From assembly GCA_964617825.1 (NCBI GenBank), contig CAZTWL010000005.1, positions 62,001 to 126,000 on the forward strand: a stretch of DNA of 64,000 nucleotides, in the 5' to 3' direction. This document shows positions 16,039 to 24,640 of the stretch, in pieces (the first letter of the stretch is position 1; the number at the start of each line of letters is the position of its first letter). Below the pieces are notes generated by a model, which ran no database searches, was not told where the DNA came from, and was given only the letters and a program-made list of their open reading frames with translations. The DNA is from VSJD01 sp964617825. GTDB taxonomy: Bacteria; Verrucomicrobiota; Kiritimatiellia; JAAZAB01. The translations under genes and the position numbers were made by a program.

Positions 16039-16470
16039 ATGAGCGATAATGAACCAGCTGCCGATGCGATTACGCCAAAGGAGAGGCTGCCGTTCAACGA
16101 AGTATCGGTATTGTTTCCCTGCTGACGATTTCCACGTTGGGCCATATCCGGCTGATGATCGCCGATTTCTGCCTTGAAGCAGGCGTTGAATTTGCCTGAA
16201 GGTATTATGCAGGTTTACGTCGCCTTGCTGGGCGCCTATGCCGCTGACAAGGAAATCCGATGCTGGCCGGGAATGCCGGAGCCGACGCGGAAGGGATTGC
16301 TTTGTCTATCTCTGGATACTGTTTGCGCTCCATGATTTTGTCATCCATAGTTTTGGATGGAATACCGCCTGCCTGACAATCTTGTTGCAGTCTCTCTGCA
16401 GGTGCTGGGAATCTTTTTCGGCATCAAAACTTCAAAATATGTTTGCGAAAAACGGTCCGGTCCCGGAATG
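16039..16470 (+). pseudogene. Multiply frameshifted remnant of a small membrane-protein gene
   Basis: No intact gene is present, but consecutive pieces in shifting frames read as one protein: 'MSDNEPAADAITPKERLPFNE' (16039 on), 'SIGIVSLLTISTLGHIRLMI' with 'ADFCLEAGVEFA' (16101-16196), 'MQVYVALLGAYAADKEIR' (16207 on), 'DCFVYLWILFALHDFVIHSF' (about 16288-16350) and 'YRLPDNLVAVSLQVLGIFFG' with 'IKTSKYVCEK' (16363-16452). The joined product would be about 130 aa with three or four hydrophobic helices. At least four frame changes are needed, too many for one error. Either the gene has decayed or local read quality was poor. The right end is approximate. Confidence 0.6.
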
Positions 16471-16548
16471 GCCGATTTCGGGCGCGAGCAGCTTATGCTG
16501 GACCGCCGGTGCCAGAGGACGGGTGACGCGGCGGGCGGTGGCCCGGTT

Positions 16549-17676
16549 CTAATCCAGCCGCTTTCGGAAATTGGCGACGGCGATTCCGAGAATTGCGATG
16601 CCCCAGCCGAGCAAGATGAGCGCCTGGGTCCAGAGTTCGGCCCAGCCTTCAGCCTTCAGATAAATTCCGCGCACGGCAGTCAGAAAATACTTCAGCGGAA
16701 TGAAGTCCGTAACCAGCTGGATCGATGCGGGCATGTTCTCGACCGGAAACGCAAATCCCGAGAGCAGCATGAAAGGCATCAATATGAAAAAAACCGAGAT
16801 CAGCATGGCCTGTTGCTGGGTCTTGGCGAGCGTGGAAACGAACAAACCCAGACCCAGGGTCGAGAGCAGGAACAATGCTGAAAAAACTGACAGGGTCAGG
16901 AGGCTGCCGCGCATGTGAATCTGGAAGACGAAGCGGATGACCAGCAGGGCGAAGGCGACTTCAATAATGCCGATGAGCACGAAGGGAAACAATTTGCCGG
17001 TAACGATCTCGCTGGGCCGCAGAGGGGTCACAATAAGCTGTTCCATGGTCCCGTCTTCGCGCTCCTTGACCAGGGCCATGCTCGTGATCAGCAGGGTGGT
17101 CACCATAAGCAGGAGGCTCATTATGGCCGGCGCCATGTAAATCCGCGAAACGAGTCCGGGGTTATACCACACACGGCTTTCGACAGCCACGGAGGGCTTT
17201 GTGCTGCCGTTGCGTTTTTGGGCGCGCGCCAGCAACTGTGCGTTGAAGGTGCCGAGCGCTTTCTGGAGGTAGCTCAATCCCTGAACTCCGAAATTGCTGT
17301 CCGTGCCGTCTACCAGAACTTGCAGGGCAACCGGTCGCCCTTGCAGGATAAGTTCGCTGAATTTTTCCGGAATAATCAAGACCAGCCCGGCCTGGCCGGA
17401 GACGAGCAGGTCGGCGTCGCCGTTTTCCGGGCCGGAAAGCGCATTCATTTTGAAATAGCTCGAAGCGCCGAGCGAGCGGCTTAACTCGCGGCTGTGCCAG
17501 GAATGGTCGTTGTCGCGCACGGCCAACCGGATTTCGCGGATATCGGTGGTTGCCGCAAATCCCAGCACCAAGAGCTGAAAAAGCGGCGCGACAATCAATA
17601 AACGCGCCAGGTTGCGGTCGCGCAAGAGTTGCGCGAGTTCCTTCCTGACCATGCATTTTATCCTGGAAAGTTGCAT
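16549..17676 (-). CDS. ABC-2 type transporter permease (YbhR-like)
   Basis: A 375-aa inner-membrane permease of the ABC-2 drug/polysaccharide export family. One membrane segment near the N-terminus ('LLIVAPLFQLLVLGFAA') is followed by a large periplasmic domain (about 45-180) and then five segments, with the family 'VKEREDGTMEQLIVTPLRPSEIVTGKLFPFVLIG' loop between them. It is the last gene of the exporter operon, 15 nt after the sister permease. By analogy with E. coli YbhS/YbhR the two permeases form a heterodimer driven by the upstream ATPases. No terminator was identified after it. Confidence 0.9.
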   Translation of the reverse strand: MQLSRIKCMVRKELAQLLRDRNLARLLIVAPLFQLLVLGFAATTDIREIRLAVRDNDHSWHSRELSRSLGASSYFKMNALSGPENGDADLLVSGQAGLVLIIPEKFSELILQGRPVALQVLVDGTDSNFGVQGLSYLQKALGTFNAQLLARAQKRNGSTKPSVAVESRVWYNPGLVSRIYMAPAIMSLLLMVTTLLITSMALVKEREDGTMEQLIVTPLRPSEIVTGKLFPFVLIGIIEVAFALLVIRFVFQIHMRGSLLTLSVFSALFLLSTLGLGLFVSTLAKTQQQAMLISVFFILMPFMLLSGFAFPVENMPASIQLVTDFIPLKYFLTAVRGIYLKAEGWAELWTQALILLGWGIAILGIAVANFRKRLD

Positions 17677-17691
17677 TCGATTTGCGCCTGG

Positions 17692-18804
17692 TTAGTGTTT
17701 CCCCATAATCCGGATCGCAAGCAAGTTAAAAAAGAGACCGAGGACAAACATTGCCGCCAAGTTGGGCCATACATCCAAAAACGAGGCGTTTTTCAGAATG
17801 ATGCTCCGCATGACGGCGACAAAATATCGCGGCACGATGATCAAGGATATGCCCTGAATCGGCAGAGGCATGCTGGAAATCGGGAAAATCAGGCCGGAGA
17901 GCACGATGGAGGGCAGCAGGCTGGTGATGGTGGCCAATTGAAAAGCCACCTGCTGCGATGTCGTGGCCGCCGAGATCAGGAGTCCCATGCCCAGGGCGGC
18001 GAAAAGGAAGATCGCAATTGCGCTGCCCAGAAGAAGCGGCGAGCCGCGGATTGCCAGGCCGAACACAAAATAGCCGACGCCCAGCACAATGAGCGCGGTA
18101 AACAGGCAGATCAGCAGGTAAGGCATGATTTTGCCGAGAATAAGCTCGAAGGGCCGCACCGCGGACACATTGATTTGCTCGATTGTCTCCCGTTCCTTCT
18201 CGCGGACAATGGAAAGCGAAGTGGCGACCACGGCGGAGATCATCAACAGCATTCCCATGAGACCTGGAATCAGGAAATGGGCGCTTTGCAAGTCCGGGTT
18301 GAACCAGATGCGCGGTTCGAGTTTCAGCAGCGGCATGGCCGCTGCGCCTGCGGCGCTTCCGGCCATTTGCATCGTAATTTTTTCCGTCAGGGCGTCAAGA
18401 TAGCCGACGGCCACCGTGCCGGCCATGGAATCCGACCCGTCGACTAACGCCTGCACAACGCTTTTCCGGCCCAGGGCCAGTCGGGCGGCATAATCATGCG
18501 GAATGATGAGCACGATGCGGGCGTCCCCGCGCTTTAACCACCGATCGGCCGCGGCGCGCGAAGCAACCGTTCCGGCCCGCTCGAAATACGGATTTTGAAA
18601 AAGACTATCCTGCAGGAACCTGCTTGACGGGGTGCGATCCTCGTCCAGAACGGCAACTTTGAGGTGTTTGACGTCGAATGAAAGCGCATAGCCGTAAAGG
18701 ATAAGCAAAAAGGCCGGGACGAGCAGGAGCAGGCTGAGGGAAAGCGGGTCCCGGCGGATCTGCATGATTTCTTTGACGAATATGGCCCAGATCCGGTTCA
18801 GCAT
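17692..18804 (-). CDS. ABC-2 type transporter permease (YbhS-like)
   Basis: A 370-aa permease of the same ABC-2 family as the next gene: first membrane segment 'LLLLVPAFLLILYGYALSF', periplasmic domain, then 'VREKERETIEQINVSAVRPFELILGKIMPYLLI' and the C-terminal membrane helices. The longer open frame reaches into the ATPase gene, but the start at 18804 (MLNRIWAIFVKEIMQIRRDP) is the family start and lies 40 nt after the ATPase stop. It forms a probable heterodimer with the YbhR-like protein. It has the role of moving a hydrophobic or cationic substrate out through the HlyD/TolC pair encoded upstream; the substrate is unknown. Confidence 0.9.
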   Translation of the reverse strand: MLNRIWAIFVKEIMQIRRDPLSLSLLLLVPAFLLILYGYALSFDVKHLKVAVLDEDRTPSSRFLQDSLFQNPYFERAGTVASRAAADRWLKRGDARIVLIIPHDYAARLALGRKSVVQALVDGSDSMAGTVAVGYLDALTEKITMQMAGSAAGAAAMPLLKLEPRIWFNPDLQSAHFLIPGLMGMLLMISAVVATSLSIVREKERETIEQINVSAVRPFELILGKIMPYLLICLFTALIVLGVGYFVFGLAIRGSPLLLGSAIAIFLFAALGMGLLISAATTSQQVAFQLATITSLLPSIVLSGLIFPISSMPLPIQGISLIIVPRYFVAVMRSIILKNASFLDVWPNLAAMFVLGLFFNLLAIRIMGKH

Positions 18805-18844
18805 TGCACACCTCGTATCCCGCGCAGCGCATATGGGTTGCCAT

Positions 18845-19819
18845 TCATGAATGACGCTCGTCTGCGGCTTTGCGATCGGCCAGCCGGATAAACGCGTCCT
18901 CGAGGCGCGGATCGATTGCGCGCAGACTTGTCGGCGCCAATCCGCGAGTCCGCAGTTCGCGTTCGAGGTCCGCAAGCGACAATGTTTTCCGGCGGCAAAA
19001 GACATGAAGATTCTGGCCGAAATAGGAGACGTCCTTCACGCCTTCGATTTGGCCGGCTATTTCCCGGGCGCCTGAAAGGGAAGGCAAGCTCAGTTCGTAA
19101 AGGTCTTCGTCCACGGCGGCGCGCTTAATCTCGGCCGGAGCGCCCATGGCCGTGAGCTTGCCGGAAGCGATGAATCCCAGCCGGTCGCACAGTTCGGCCT
19201 CATCCAGAAAATGGGTCGTTACCAGGATGGTAATGCCGCGCAAGGCCATATTCCGGATTATGTCCCAGAACATGCGGCGGGAGATCGGGTCAATTCCGCT
19301 GGTCGGTTCATCCAGGAAAAGGATGGGCGGCTCGTGCAGAATGGCGCAGCCCAGCGCCAGGCGCTGTTGGAGGGCGCCGGAAAGCGTCCCGGTAAGGGCT
19401 TGTTCCAGTCCGGCCAATCCGCCCATGGCGATTACGGCTGCCATGCGCTTGCGCAGCAATTGGCCTTCGAGGCCGTAAACCCCGCCGAAGAATTCGATGT
19501 TTTCGCCGACGGTAAGGTCTTTGTACAAACTGAATTTCTGAGACATATAGCCGATATTGGCGCGCACATCTTCCGGATTGCGGATGATATCGTACCCGGC
19601 GACCGTGGCCCTGCCCGAGGTAGGCGCCAGCAGGCCGCAGAGCATCCGGATGGTGGTCGATTTTCCCGATCCGTTCGGCCCGAGAAAGCCGAAGATTTCC
19701 CCGCGGCGGATGGCAAAGGAGAGGTTGTCGACGGCGGTAAACTTGCCGAATTTTTTGGCCAGGCCGTCGACGCTGACGACCACCTCAGCCGGAGCTGAAT
19801 TATGTAAGGGCATGCTCAT
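18845..19819 (-). CDS. ABC transporter ATP-binding protein (second ATPase of the exporter)
   Basis: A 324-aa ATPase with Walker A 'GPNGSGKST' (47-55), signature 'LSGALQQRLALG', Walker B 'ILFLDEPTSGIDP' and switch histidine region 'LVTTHFLDEAELCDR'. The signature carries ALQQ where GGxxQ is usual. In E. coli the homologous YbhF has two ATPase domains in one chain; here they are two genes separated by tolC. It is preceded by the 263-bp gap that holds a MITE-like insertion, so its expression may depend on read-through of that repeat. Confidence 0.92.
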   Translation of the reverse strand: MSMPLHNSAPAEVVVSVDGLAKKFGKFTAVDNLSFAIRRGEIFGFLGPNGSGKSTTIRMLCGLLAPTSGRATVAGYDIIRNPEDVRANIGYMSQKFSLYKDLTVGENIEFFGGVYGLEGQLLRKRMAAVIAMGGLAGLEQALTGTLSGALQQRLALGCAILHEPPILFLDEPTSGIDPISRRMFWDIIRNMALRGITILVTTHFLDEAELCDRLGFIASGKLTAMGAPAEIKRAAVDEDLYELSLPSLSGAREIAGQIEGVKDVSYFGQNLHVFCRRKTLSLADLERELRTRGLAPTSLRAIDPRLEDAFIRLADRKAADERHS

Positions 19820-19874
19820 GGATAATGATGCATCATGTGAACTGCGAAAAGCGTGCCAGCTTGATAAAACTTTG

Positions 19875-20088
19875 GATTTTACTCGCTAGCGTCCCACAGG
19901 GATGCCTCGGACTGCAGACTGTAGGCCGAAGGCTGTAGGTCGGAATCGAATAAATCCAAGTTTGAAAAACCAAAACTGAGGATTTTGAAGGGCTTTTCAT
20001 AATCATCTCTTTTCTTGCTGTTTGTCTAGGGTCTACGGCCCACAGCCCTCAGCCAGAGCATCCTGTGGGATGCTAATGGATTTTACTC
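19875..20088 (+). repeat. MITE-like repeat, copy 1, with 10-bp target duplication
   Basis: The element itself is 19885-20078 (194 bp). It is flanked by identical 10-bp direct repeats GATTTTACTC at 19875-19884 and 20079-20088. The left end folds as GCGTCC-cacag-GGATGC and the right end as AGCATCC-tgtg-GGATGCT; the inner parts (CTGTAGGCCGAAGGCTGTAG and the CTACGGCCCACAGCC block) are also roughly complementary, so the whole unit is a long imperfect inverted repeat. It has no coding capacity. It lies between tolC and the second ATPase of the exporter operon and covers the tolC stop codon region. Two further copies are at 25199 and 51453. Confidence 0.85.
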
Positions 20089-21474
20089 TTTTGTCATTCC
20101 ATAGGCATGGGCCAGTTCGGCCCGTCCCAAGGCCAGGTCAGCGCGTGCGGAAACGAGGTCGAAGACGGCATCCGTAAGCCGCGTTTGGGCATCGAGCACA
20201 TCGGCATGGCGTGCCAGACCGTTTTGCCAGAGATTGGTTGCGGCTTTCAAATCGAGACGCGCGCTTTCTTCAGCGCGGCGCGCCACTTGGACCCTGGTCA
20301 AGGCGTTTCCCAGATTGATCAGCGCCTGGCGCACCTCGAAAACCACCTGCTCGTTCAATTGGGAAAGCTGGTGTCCGGCCTGGTTGGCGCGCGCTCTGGC
20401 CTCGTTGACTTTGCCGCGGGTCAATCCCCAATCCATTATATTCCAGCTTGCGGAAAGGCCGATAAAGGCATCGAATTGCCACGTATTCTCCGGCGGGACG
20501 TTCAACTGGTTCGGCTTGGCCACCTCGCCACGCGCATTGGCGTTCAATTGCGGAAAATAGCCGGCTTTTTGAATTTCGATGTTTTTTTGCGCGGCATCGA
20601 GCGCGAATTGCAGGGCTTGAACTTCGTTGCGATTGGTGAGCGCGCCTTGAATCAGTTCGCGTTCGGAGGCGGCCGCGGAAAGATCGGCGTCCGCCGGCCG
20701 CGATGGAGCGGCATCGCCCGGCAGGGAGTTCCCGGTCAAGCGTTCGATGTTTGCTTGGCACAGTTGCGTGTAGCGCAAGGCCTCCTCCAGGCGCAGGCGG
20801 GTTTGATCCAGCCGCACGGAAGTGGAGAGTTGTTCGTTTTCCGTTGCCAGGCCCGCGGCGCGCAAATTGCGCATATCGCGTTCGTGAGTCTCCATCCAGG
20901 CCACGGCCGCGCGGAACGACTCAGCTGCGTAAAATGCCTTTGACCATGACCAATAGGCAATCGAAGCCTGGTAAATGGCATCGGCGCGTCTGGCGGAAAG
21001 CGAAGATTGGGCCGCGCGGCGTTCCGCATCCGTCAAATCCTTGCGCCGTACGATCCGTCCGCCGGTGAAAAGCGGCTGGGTAAGTCCGACCCCGGAACTG
21101 TAACGATCGGGAATGGCCGGTATTGTCAAACTCGGCCCCAGGCTGTTTTCCTGCAAGCCCCAGTAGTGCGCCGCGCGCCCGTCGATATCGAGCGAGGGAA
21201 ACGCGGCGGCATCGGCCTGTTGCTTGACCGCGGCGGAGGCGTTGACCTGTTCGCCCGCGATTTTGATCTGGTAGTTGTGGGCCAACGTGTCGTCGATGAT
21301 GCGCGCGATGGAAATCTCCACCGCGGGCGCCCTCGTGACGGCAGCGATTAGTCCGAAAAAAACGAATAGGACGCAAACGAGATTCGAGTGCCATCGACGG
21401 GGTGCGGAATGGCAATCGCTGGCGTTTGCGACTCTGACTGTGGCCATTTTATGGCTGACCTTGCCTGGCTTCAT
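20083..21474 (-). CDS. TolC family outer membrane efflux protein of the exporter
   Basis: A 463-aa TolC-like protein with an N-terminal hydrophobic export segment ('NLVCVLFVFFGLIAAVTRAPA') and two long coiled helical repeats, for example 'DLTDAERRAAQSSLSARRADAIYQASIAYWSW' and 'LKAATNLWQNGLARHADVLDAQTRL'. The conserved 'YSSGVGLTQPLFTGGR' precedes the first hairpin. The start overlaps the ATPase stop by 4 nt (ATGA), so they are coupled. Placing tolC inside the exporter operon differs from the E. coli ybhGFSR layout, where TolC is encoded elsewhere. The stop codon lies within the right target duplication of a repeat element. Confidence 0.9.
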   Translation of the reverse strand: MKPGKVSHKMATVRVANASDCHSAPRRWHSNLVCVLFVFFGLIAAVTRAPAVEISIARIIDDTLAHNYQIKIAGEQVNASAAVKQQADAAAFPSLDIDGRAAHYWGLQENSLGPSLTIPAIPDRYSSGVGLTQPLFTGGRIVRRKDLTDAERRAAQSSLSARRADAIYQASIAYWSWSKAFYAAESFRAAVAWMETHERDMRNLRAAGLATENEQLSTSVRLDQTRLRLEEALRYTQLCQANIERLTGNSLPGDAAPSRPADADLSAAASERELIQGALTNRNEVQALQFALDAAQKNIEIQKAGYFPQLNANARGEVAKPNQLNVPPENTWQFDAFIGLSASWNIMDWGLTRGKVNEARARANQAGHQLSQLNEQVVFEVRQALINLGNALTRVQVARRAEESARLDLKAATNLWQNGLARHADVLDAQTRLTDAVFDLVSARADLALGRAELAHAYGMTKE

Positions 21475-22430
21475 GGCCGTTCCTCCTCAGGTGATCGTTT
21501 TCCAAGCATGGCGACAAAGGCGTCCTCCAGCGAAGGCTCGGCTTCCGCCAGGGTGACATCCCGGATGTTTGCGTTGGCCAGCCAGGCGACCGTTTCCCGG
21601 GCGGCCAGCGGACCTTGGTCGGTCCAAAGGCGCAGCCGGTTGCCGTATAACACCAGCTGCGTGGCCGGCAATTTGGTGCGCAATAACCGGTAAGCGGCGG
21701 ACGCATCGGAACACTGCAAGTCATAGACGGCGCCCGGCATGGCTTTTTTGATTTCCAAGGGTGTGCCCGTCCTGATTATCCGGCCGGAGTGCATCAGACT
21801 GATGCGGTGACAGCGTTCGGCCTCGTCGAGATAGGGCGTAGTCATGCAAATCGTTATGCCCTGATCCAGGATCGAGCTGAGAATGCTCCAGAGTTCCCCG
21901 CGCGAAACCGGATCGACCCCGGTGCTGGGCTCGTCCAGGAAGATAATCTCCGGCGTATGAATCAACGTGCAGGCCAGGGCCAGTTTTTTCTTCATACCCC
22001 CGGAAAGCGCTTGAGCCAGGCGGCGGCGAAAGGCGGTCAGGCGGGTAAACTCGAGCAGTTCGTTCCGGTGCGCGGTAAAATAATTGACGCCGTGAATACG
22101 GGCAAAAAAAGCGATGTTTTCGTCAACGGTCAAATCGCCGTAAAGCGTGAAATTCTGGGAAAGATACCCAATTCGACGTTTGACTGCCTGGCTTTCCTTT
22201 TCCAGGTCGAAGCCCGTCACCCAGCCCTTGCCCGAAGTCGGCGCCAGGATGCCGCACAGGAGGCGGATGGACGTGCTCTTGCCGGCGTTATCGGCGCCGA
22301 CCAGCCCGAACATTTCTCCCTTTGGGATGGCAAGGTCCAGGGATTTGACCGCCTGCAGTGTGCCAAATGACTTGGTCAGCCCTTCGGTTTTCACCGCGAG
22401 ATCCGTCGAAGTCTGTTTTAAAGTTGCCAT
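21471..22430 (-). CDS. ABC transporter ATP-binding protein (first ATPase of the exporter)
   Basis: A 319-aa ATPase. Walker A is 'GADNAGKST' (45-53), an unusual loop also seen in the N-terminal half of YbhF-type ATPases. Signature 'LSGGMKKKLALACTL', Walker B 'IIFLDEPSTGVDP', and 'CMTTPYLDEAERCHR' in place of the common TTH: the switch histidine is replaced by proline. This suggests one weak and one competent site in the heterodimer formed with the second ATPase. It is 49 nt downstream of the HlyD gene and overlaps tolC by 4 nt. Confidence 0.92.
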   Translation of the reverse strand: MATLKQTSTDLAVKTEGLTKSFGTLQAVKSLDLAIPKGEMFGLVGADNAGKSTSIRLLCGILAPTSGKGWVTGFDLEKESQAVKRRIGYLSQNFTLYGDLTVDENIAFFARIHGVNYFTAHRNELLEFTRLTAFRRRLAQALSGGMKKKLALACTLIHTPEIIFLDEPSTGVDPVSRGELWSILSSILDQGITICMTTPYLDEAERCHRISLMHSGRIIRTGTPLEIKKAMPGAVYDLQCSDASAAYRLLRTKLPATQLVLYGNRLRLWTDQGPLAARETVAWLANANIRDVTLAEAEPSLEDAFVAMLGKRSPEEERP

Positions 22431-22479
22431 TTGATATCGGACTTTCTCGAATCAGGTTGTGCCTTTTGGCGAGTCGGAT

Positions 22480-23427
22480 TCAGTGCAAATATCCATCCGC
22501 CGGCATGCCCGGCTTGAAAATGCCGTCCTTGTTGGGTAGCGTGATTTTTACGCGGTAAACCAGTTTGGCGCGCTCATCGGGCGTCTGGACATTGCGGGGC
22601 GTGAATTCGGCGGTCGGCGAAATATAGGTGACTTTGCCATCGTAGAAGTCGTGATGGCCGTCAATCCTCACCTGCGCGGGCTGACCGAGTTTGACGCCGC
22701 CAAGTGCTGCTTCCGGAACGTAGACAGCAAGCCAGACGTCGTCCATGTGCGATATGGTCACAAGCGGGGAACCCGCCGGGACAAATTCGCCTTCTTCGCG
22801 GATACGGGTTGTGACCACGCCGCCGACTGTGGAAGTTACCGTGCAATCCGCGACCGTTTTTGCCGTTGAGGCCAGTTTGGCTGCGGCCTGCGCCACCTGC
22901 GTTTCCGCCAGCTTGATTTCCTCAACCCGTGTTCCCTTTACCAGTTTGGCCAGGTTTTGCTCGCCGGCTGCCAGAGTCGCCTGGGTCCTTTCCACCTGGG
23001 TCTTGGCATCATCCATCTGCTTTCGAGTTGCCGCGCCGGTTTTGAACACAGCTTCGATGCGGCGCAGGTCGGCGACGGCGGCTTCGGCCGTGGCCTTGGA
23101 TTCGTGGACCTGTTCGCGGGCCCGTTCGATGTCTTCCTGCCGGTTGCCCGCCAACAAGAGCGCCAATTGCGCGCGGGCCACCGCCACGGCGGCATCCGCC
23201 TCGTTCCTTTTCAATTCATAGTCGGTCGAGTCCAGCTTGGCGATCAAGTCGCCGGCTTTGACCGCATCGCCTTCCTGGGGGACCAGGACCAGGATTTTTC
23301 CGGAAACTTGCGGGGCGATATCCACTTCCGTGCATTCGATTGTCCCGGAGCCGGACGGCTTATTGTTGTGCCGGCTGCATCCGGCGGCGAGGACCAGCGC
23401 CAAAATCGTCAATAGTGCTGTTCGCAT
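22480..23427 (-). CDS. HlyD/YbhG-like membrane-fusion lipoprotein of the exporter
   Basis: A 315-aa periplasmic adaptor with a lipoprotein signal: residues 1-17 end in LAAGC. It has the biotinyl-lipoyl half motifs ('VDIAPQVSGKILVLVPQEGDAVKAGDLIAKLD' and 'VVTTRIREEGEFVPAGSPLVTISH') around an alpha-helical hairpin (about 75-185) rich in Ala, Glu and Arg. It links the inner-membrane ABC permeases to TolC. The start at 23427 follows GGAGCAACC, and a longer frame exists but lacks the signal at its end. It is the first structural gene after the regulator. Confidence 0.92.
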   Translation of the reverse strand: MRTALLTILALVLAAGCSRHNNKPSGSGTIECTEVDIAPQVSGKILVLVPQEGDAVKAGDLIAKLDSTDYELKRNEADAAVAVARAQLALLLAGNRQEDIERAREQVHESKATAEAAVADLRRIEAVFKTGAATRKQMDDAKTQVERTQATLAAGEQNLAKLVKGTRVEEIKLAETQVAQAAAKLASTAKTVADCTVTSTVGGVVTTRIREEGEFVPAGSPLVTISHMDDVWLAVYVPEAALGGVKLGQPAQVRIDGHHDFYDGKVTYISPTAEFTPRNVQTPDERAKLVYRVKITLPNKDGIFKPGMPADGYLH

Positions 23428-23542
23428 AATCGGTTGCTCCTTTTTTATTCGATCGATTTGACTTGTTATGCACGGCATAAAGCATGAATGGAAGCGTGTT
23501 TAAAAAAAACAAGGGCGAAAGTCCTCAACAGCAAAATAATGT

Positions 23543-24253
23543 TTAAGCCTGCAAGTCCGGTCGCGACGAGTTGCCTGCATCGATATATTCGGCCGCAGCT
23601 GATCGTTGGTGCGGGTTGCGTTGCGGCGCGCGCTCTTCAGGTTTGCCGACAGTCAATCCCGTCATCAATATTTCGACGATTTGTTTCCGGCGTTCGTCCA
23701 TGGACGGTATGGCCCAGTGCAGCTCTTTTTGCGGAAGGCGGGTGACGATTGTTTGGGTCTGCATGGCAAACAGGCACATGCCCAGCATATTCCACCATAA
23801 TGACAGCGGTGTAAACGGTTTGAGTTCCCCGCGCTGAATTCCCTCAAGGAGAATGGCCAACGGCGCAAGGTTTTGCGTTTTGGCAAAACTTTGCAGGATT
23901 TTCGCCATCAGATCGGGATACAGGCCGAACACGGCGATCATCAATTGCATGCGTTCGGGGTTGGTCGTATAATATTCAAAAAGAGTGTTGACGATGAATT
24001 CGATCCGGGAGCGTCCGCCGGCAAATGGTTTTTTGTGACACCCGAGCATGCGGAGAAAATCGTCAGTGACCATGCGAATGGATTCCTCGAAAAGCTGATT
24101 CTTGTTTTCGAAGTAATAGTAAATGAGCGCGCTGTTGACGCCGGCCTTCCGGCCGACCATGCGGATTGTGGCGCCATCCAGGCCGGTAATGGCGAAGACA
24201 GCCACCGCGGCCTCCAGGATTGCGGTCCTTTGTTTGGAATCCAGTCTGCTCAT
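23543..24253 (-). CDS. TetR family regulator (CecR/YbiH-like) of the exporter operon
   Basis: A 236-aa regulator: N-terminal HTH 'RTAILEAAVAVFAITGLDGATIRMVGRKAGVNSALIYYYFENKNQLF', then an all-helical ligand domain. It is first in the exporter operon, the arrangement known for CecR with ybhGFSR in enterobacteria. A promoter with an inverted repeat over its -10 and spacer lies immediately upstream, which suggests autoregulation. The C-terminal 'GNSSRPDLQA' tail is longer than usual. The gap of 115 nt to the HlyD gene shows no strong signal. Confidence 0.88.
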   Translation of the reverse strand: MSRLDSKQRTAILEAAVAVFAITGLDGATIRMVGRKAGVNSALIYYYFENKNQLFEESIRMVTDDFLRMLGCHKKPFAGGRSRIEFIVNTLFEYYTTNPERMQLMIAVFGLYPDLMAKILQSFAKTQNLAPLAILLEGIQRGELKPFTPLSLWWNMLGMCLFAMQTQTIVTRLPQKELHWAIPSMDERRKQIVEILMTGLTVGKPEERAPQRNPHQRSAAAEYIDAGNSSRPDLQA

Positions 24254-24279
24254 TGAATTGCTGCTTTCTTAACTGTCCA

Positions 24280-24308
24280 ATTTAATCAAACGATTAAGAA
24301 AATGTCAA
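24280..24308 (-). promoter_or_regulatory. Predicted promoter of the TetR/exporter operon with embedded operator
   Basis: Read on the minus strand: TTGACA (24308-24303), 17-nt spacer, TTAAAT (24285-24280), 27 nt before the TetR start. An inverted repeat TTAATC-n4-GATTAA (24282-24297) overlaps the -10 and spacer, where a bound TetR dimer would block polymerase. The remaining 24309-24640, a divergent gap to the next gene, shows nothing else I can support. Confidence 0.6.
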
Positions 24309-24640
24309 GGCTATTTACTATTCAACGAGGTCGCAGGCAAACGGGCCAGGATAATCGATGCGGGTGGCGGTCATCCAACGACTAGAAAAACACAAACATC
24401 AGGTCTGACACAAAAACGCCAAGCCATATAGGCAAGCTTGCCAACCCGGGAAATCAACAACCTTTGTGGTGACGTGCGAAAATATGATCGCTGCGCGACT
24501 TGGGCCCGAGTAATTCACTGTCGTTTTTGGTGTCTCGACAAGCGCCGGTGTCCATGCTAAAGTTCCCAGTCTATAGCGATTCGGCTTGTCTGCTATCACT
24601 GATCCGGATGAACGGCATATTTTCCCGCAGAGGCAGAGCC

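Noticed and set aside
16238..16552. A 104-codon frame taken as an intact gene
   Set aside because: Only its middle part is protein-like (VYLWILFALHDFVIHSFGW). The rest is out of frame with the neighbouring pieces, so it is treated as part of the frameshifted pseudogene.
16915..18447. Plus-strand open frames over the two exporter permeases
   Set aside because: Low-complexity products rich in Gly, Asp, His and Gln, typical of antisense reading of membrane-protein genes in GC-rich DNA.
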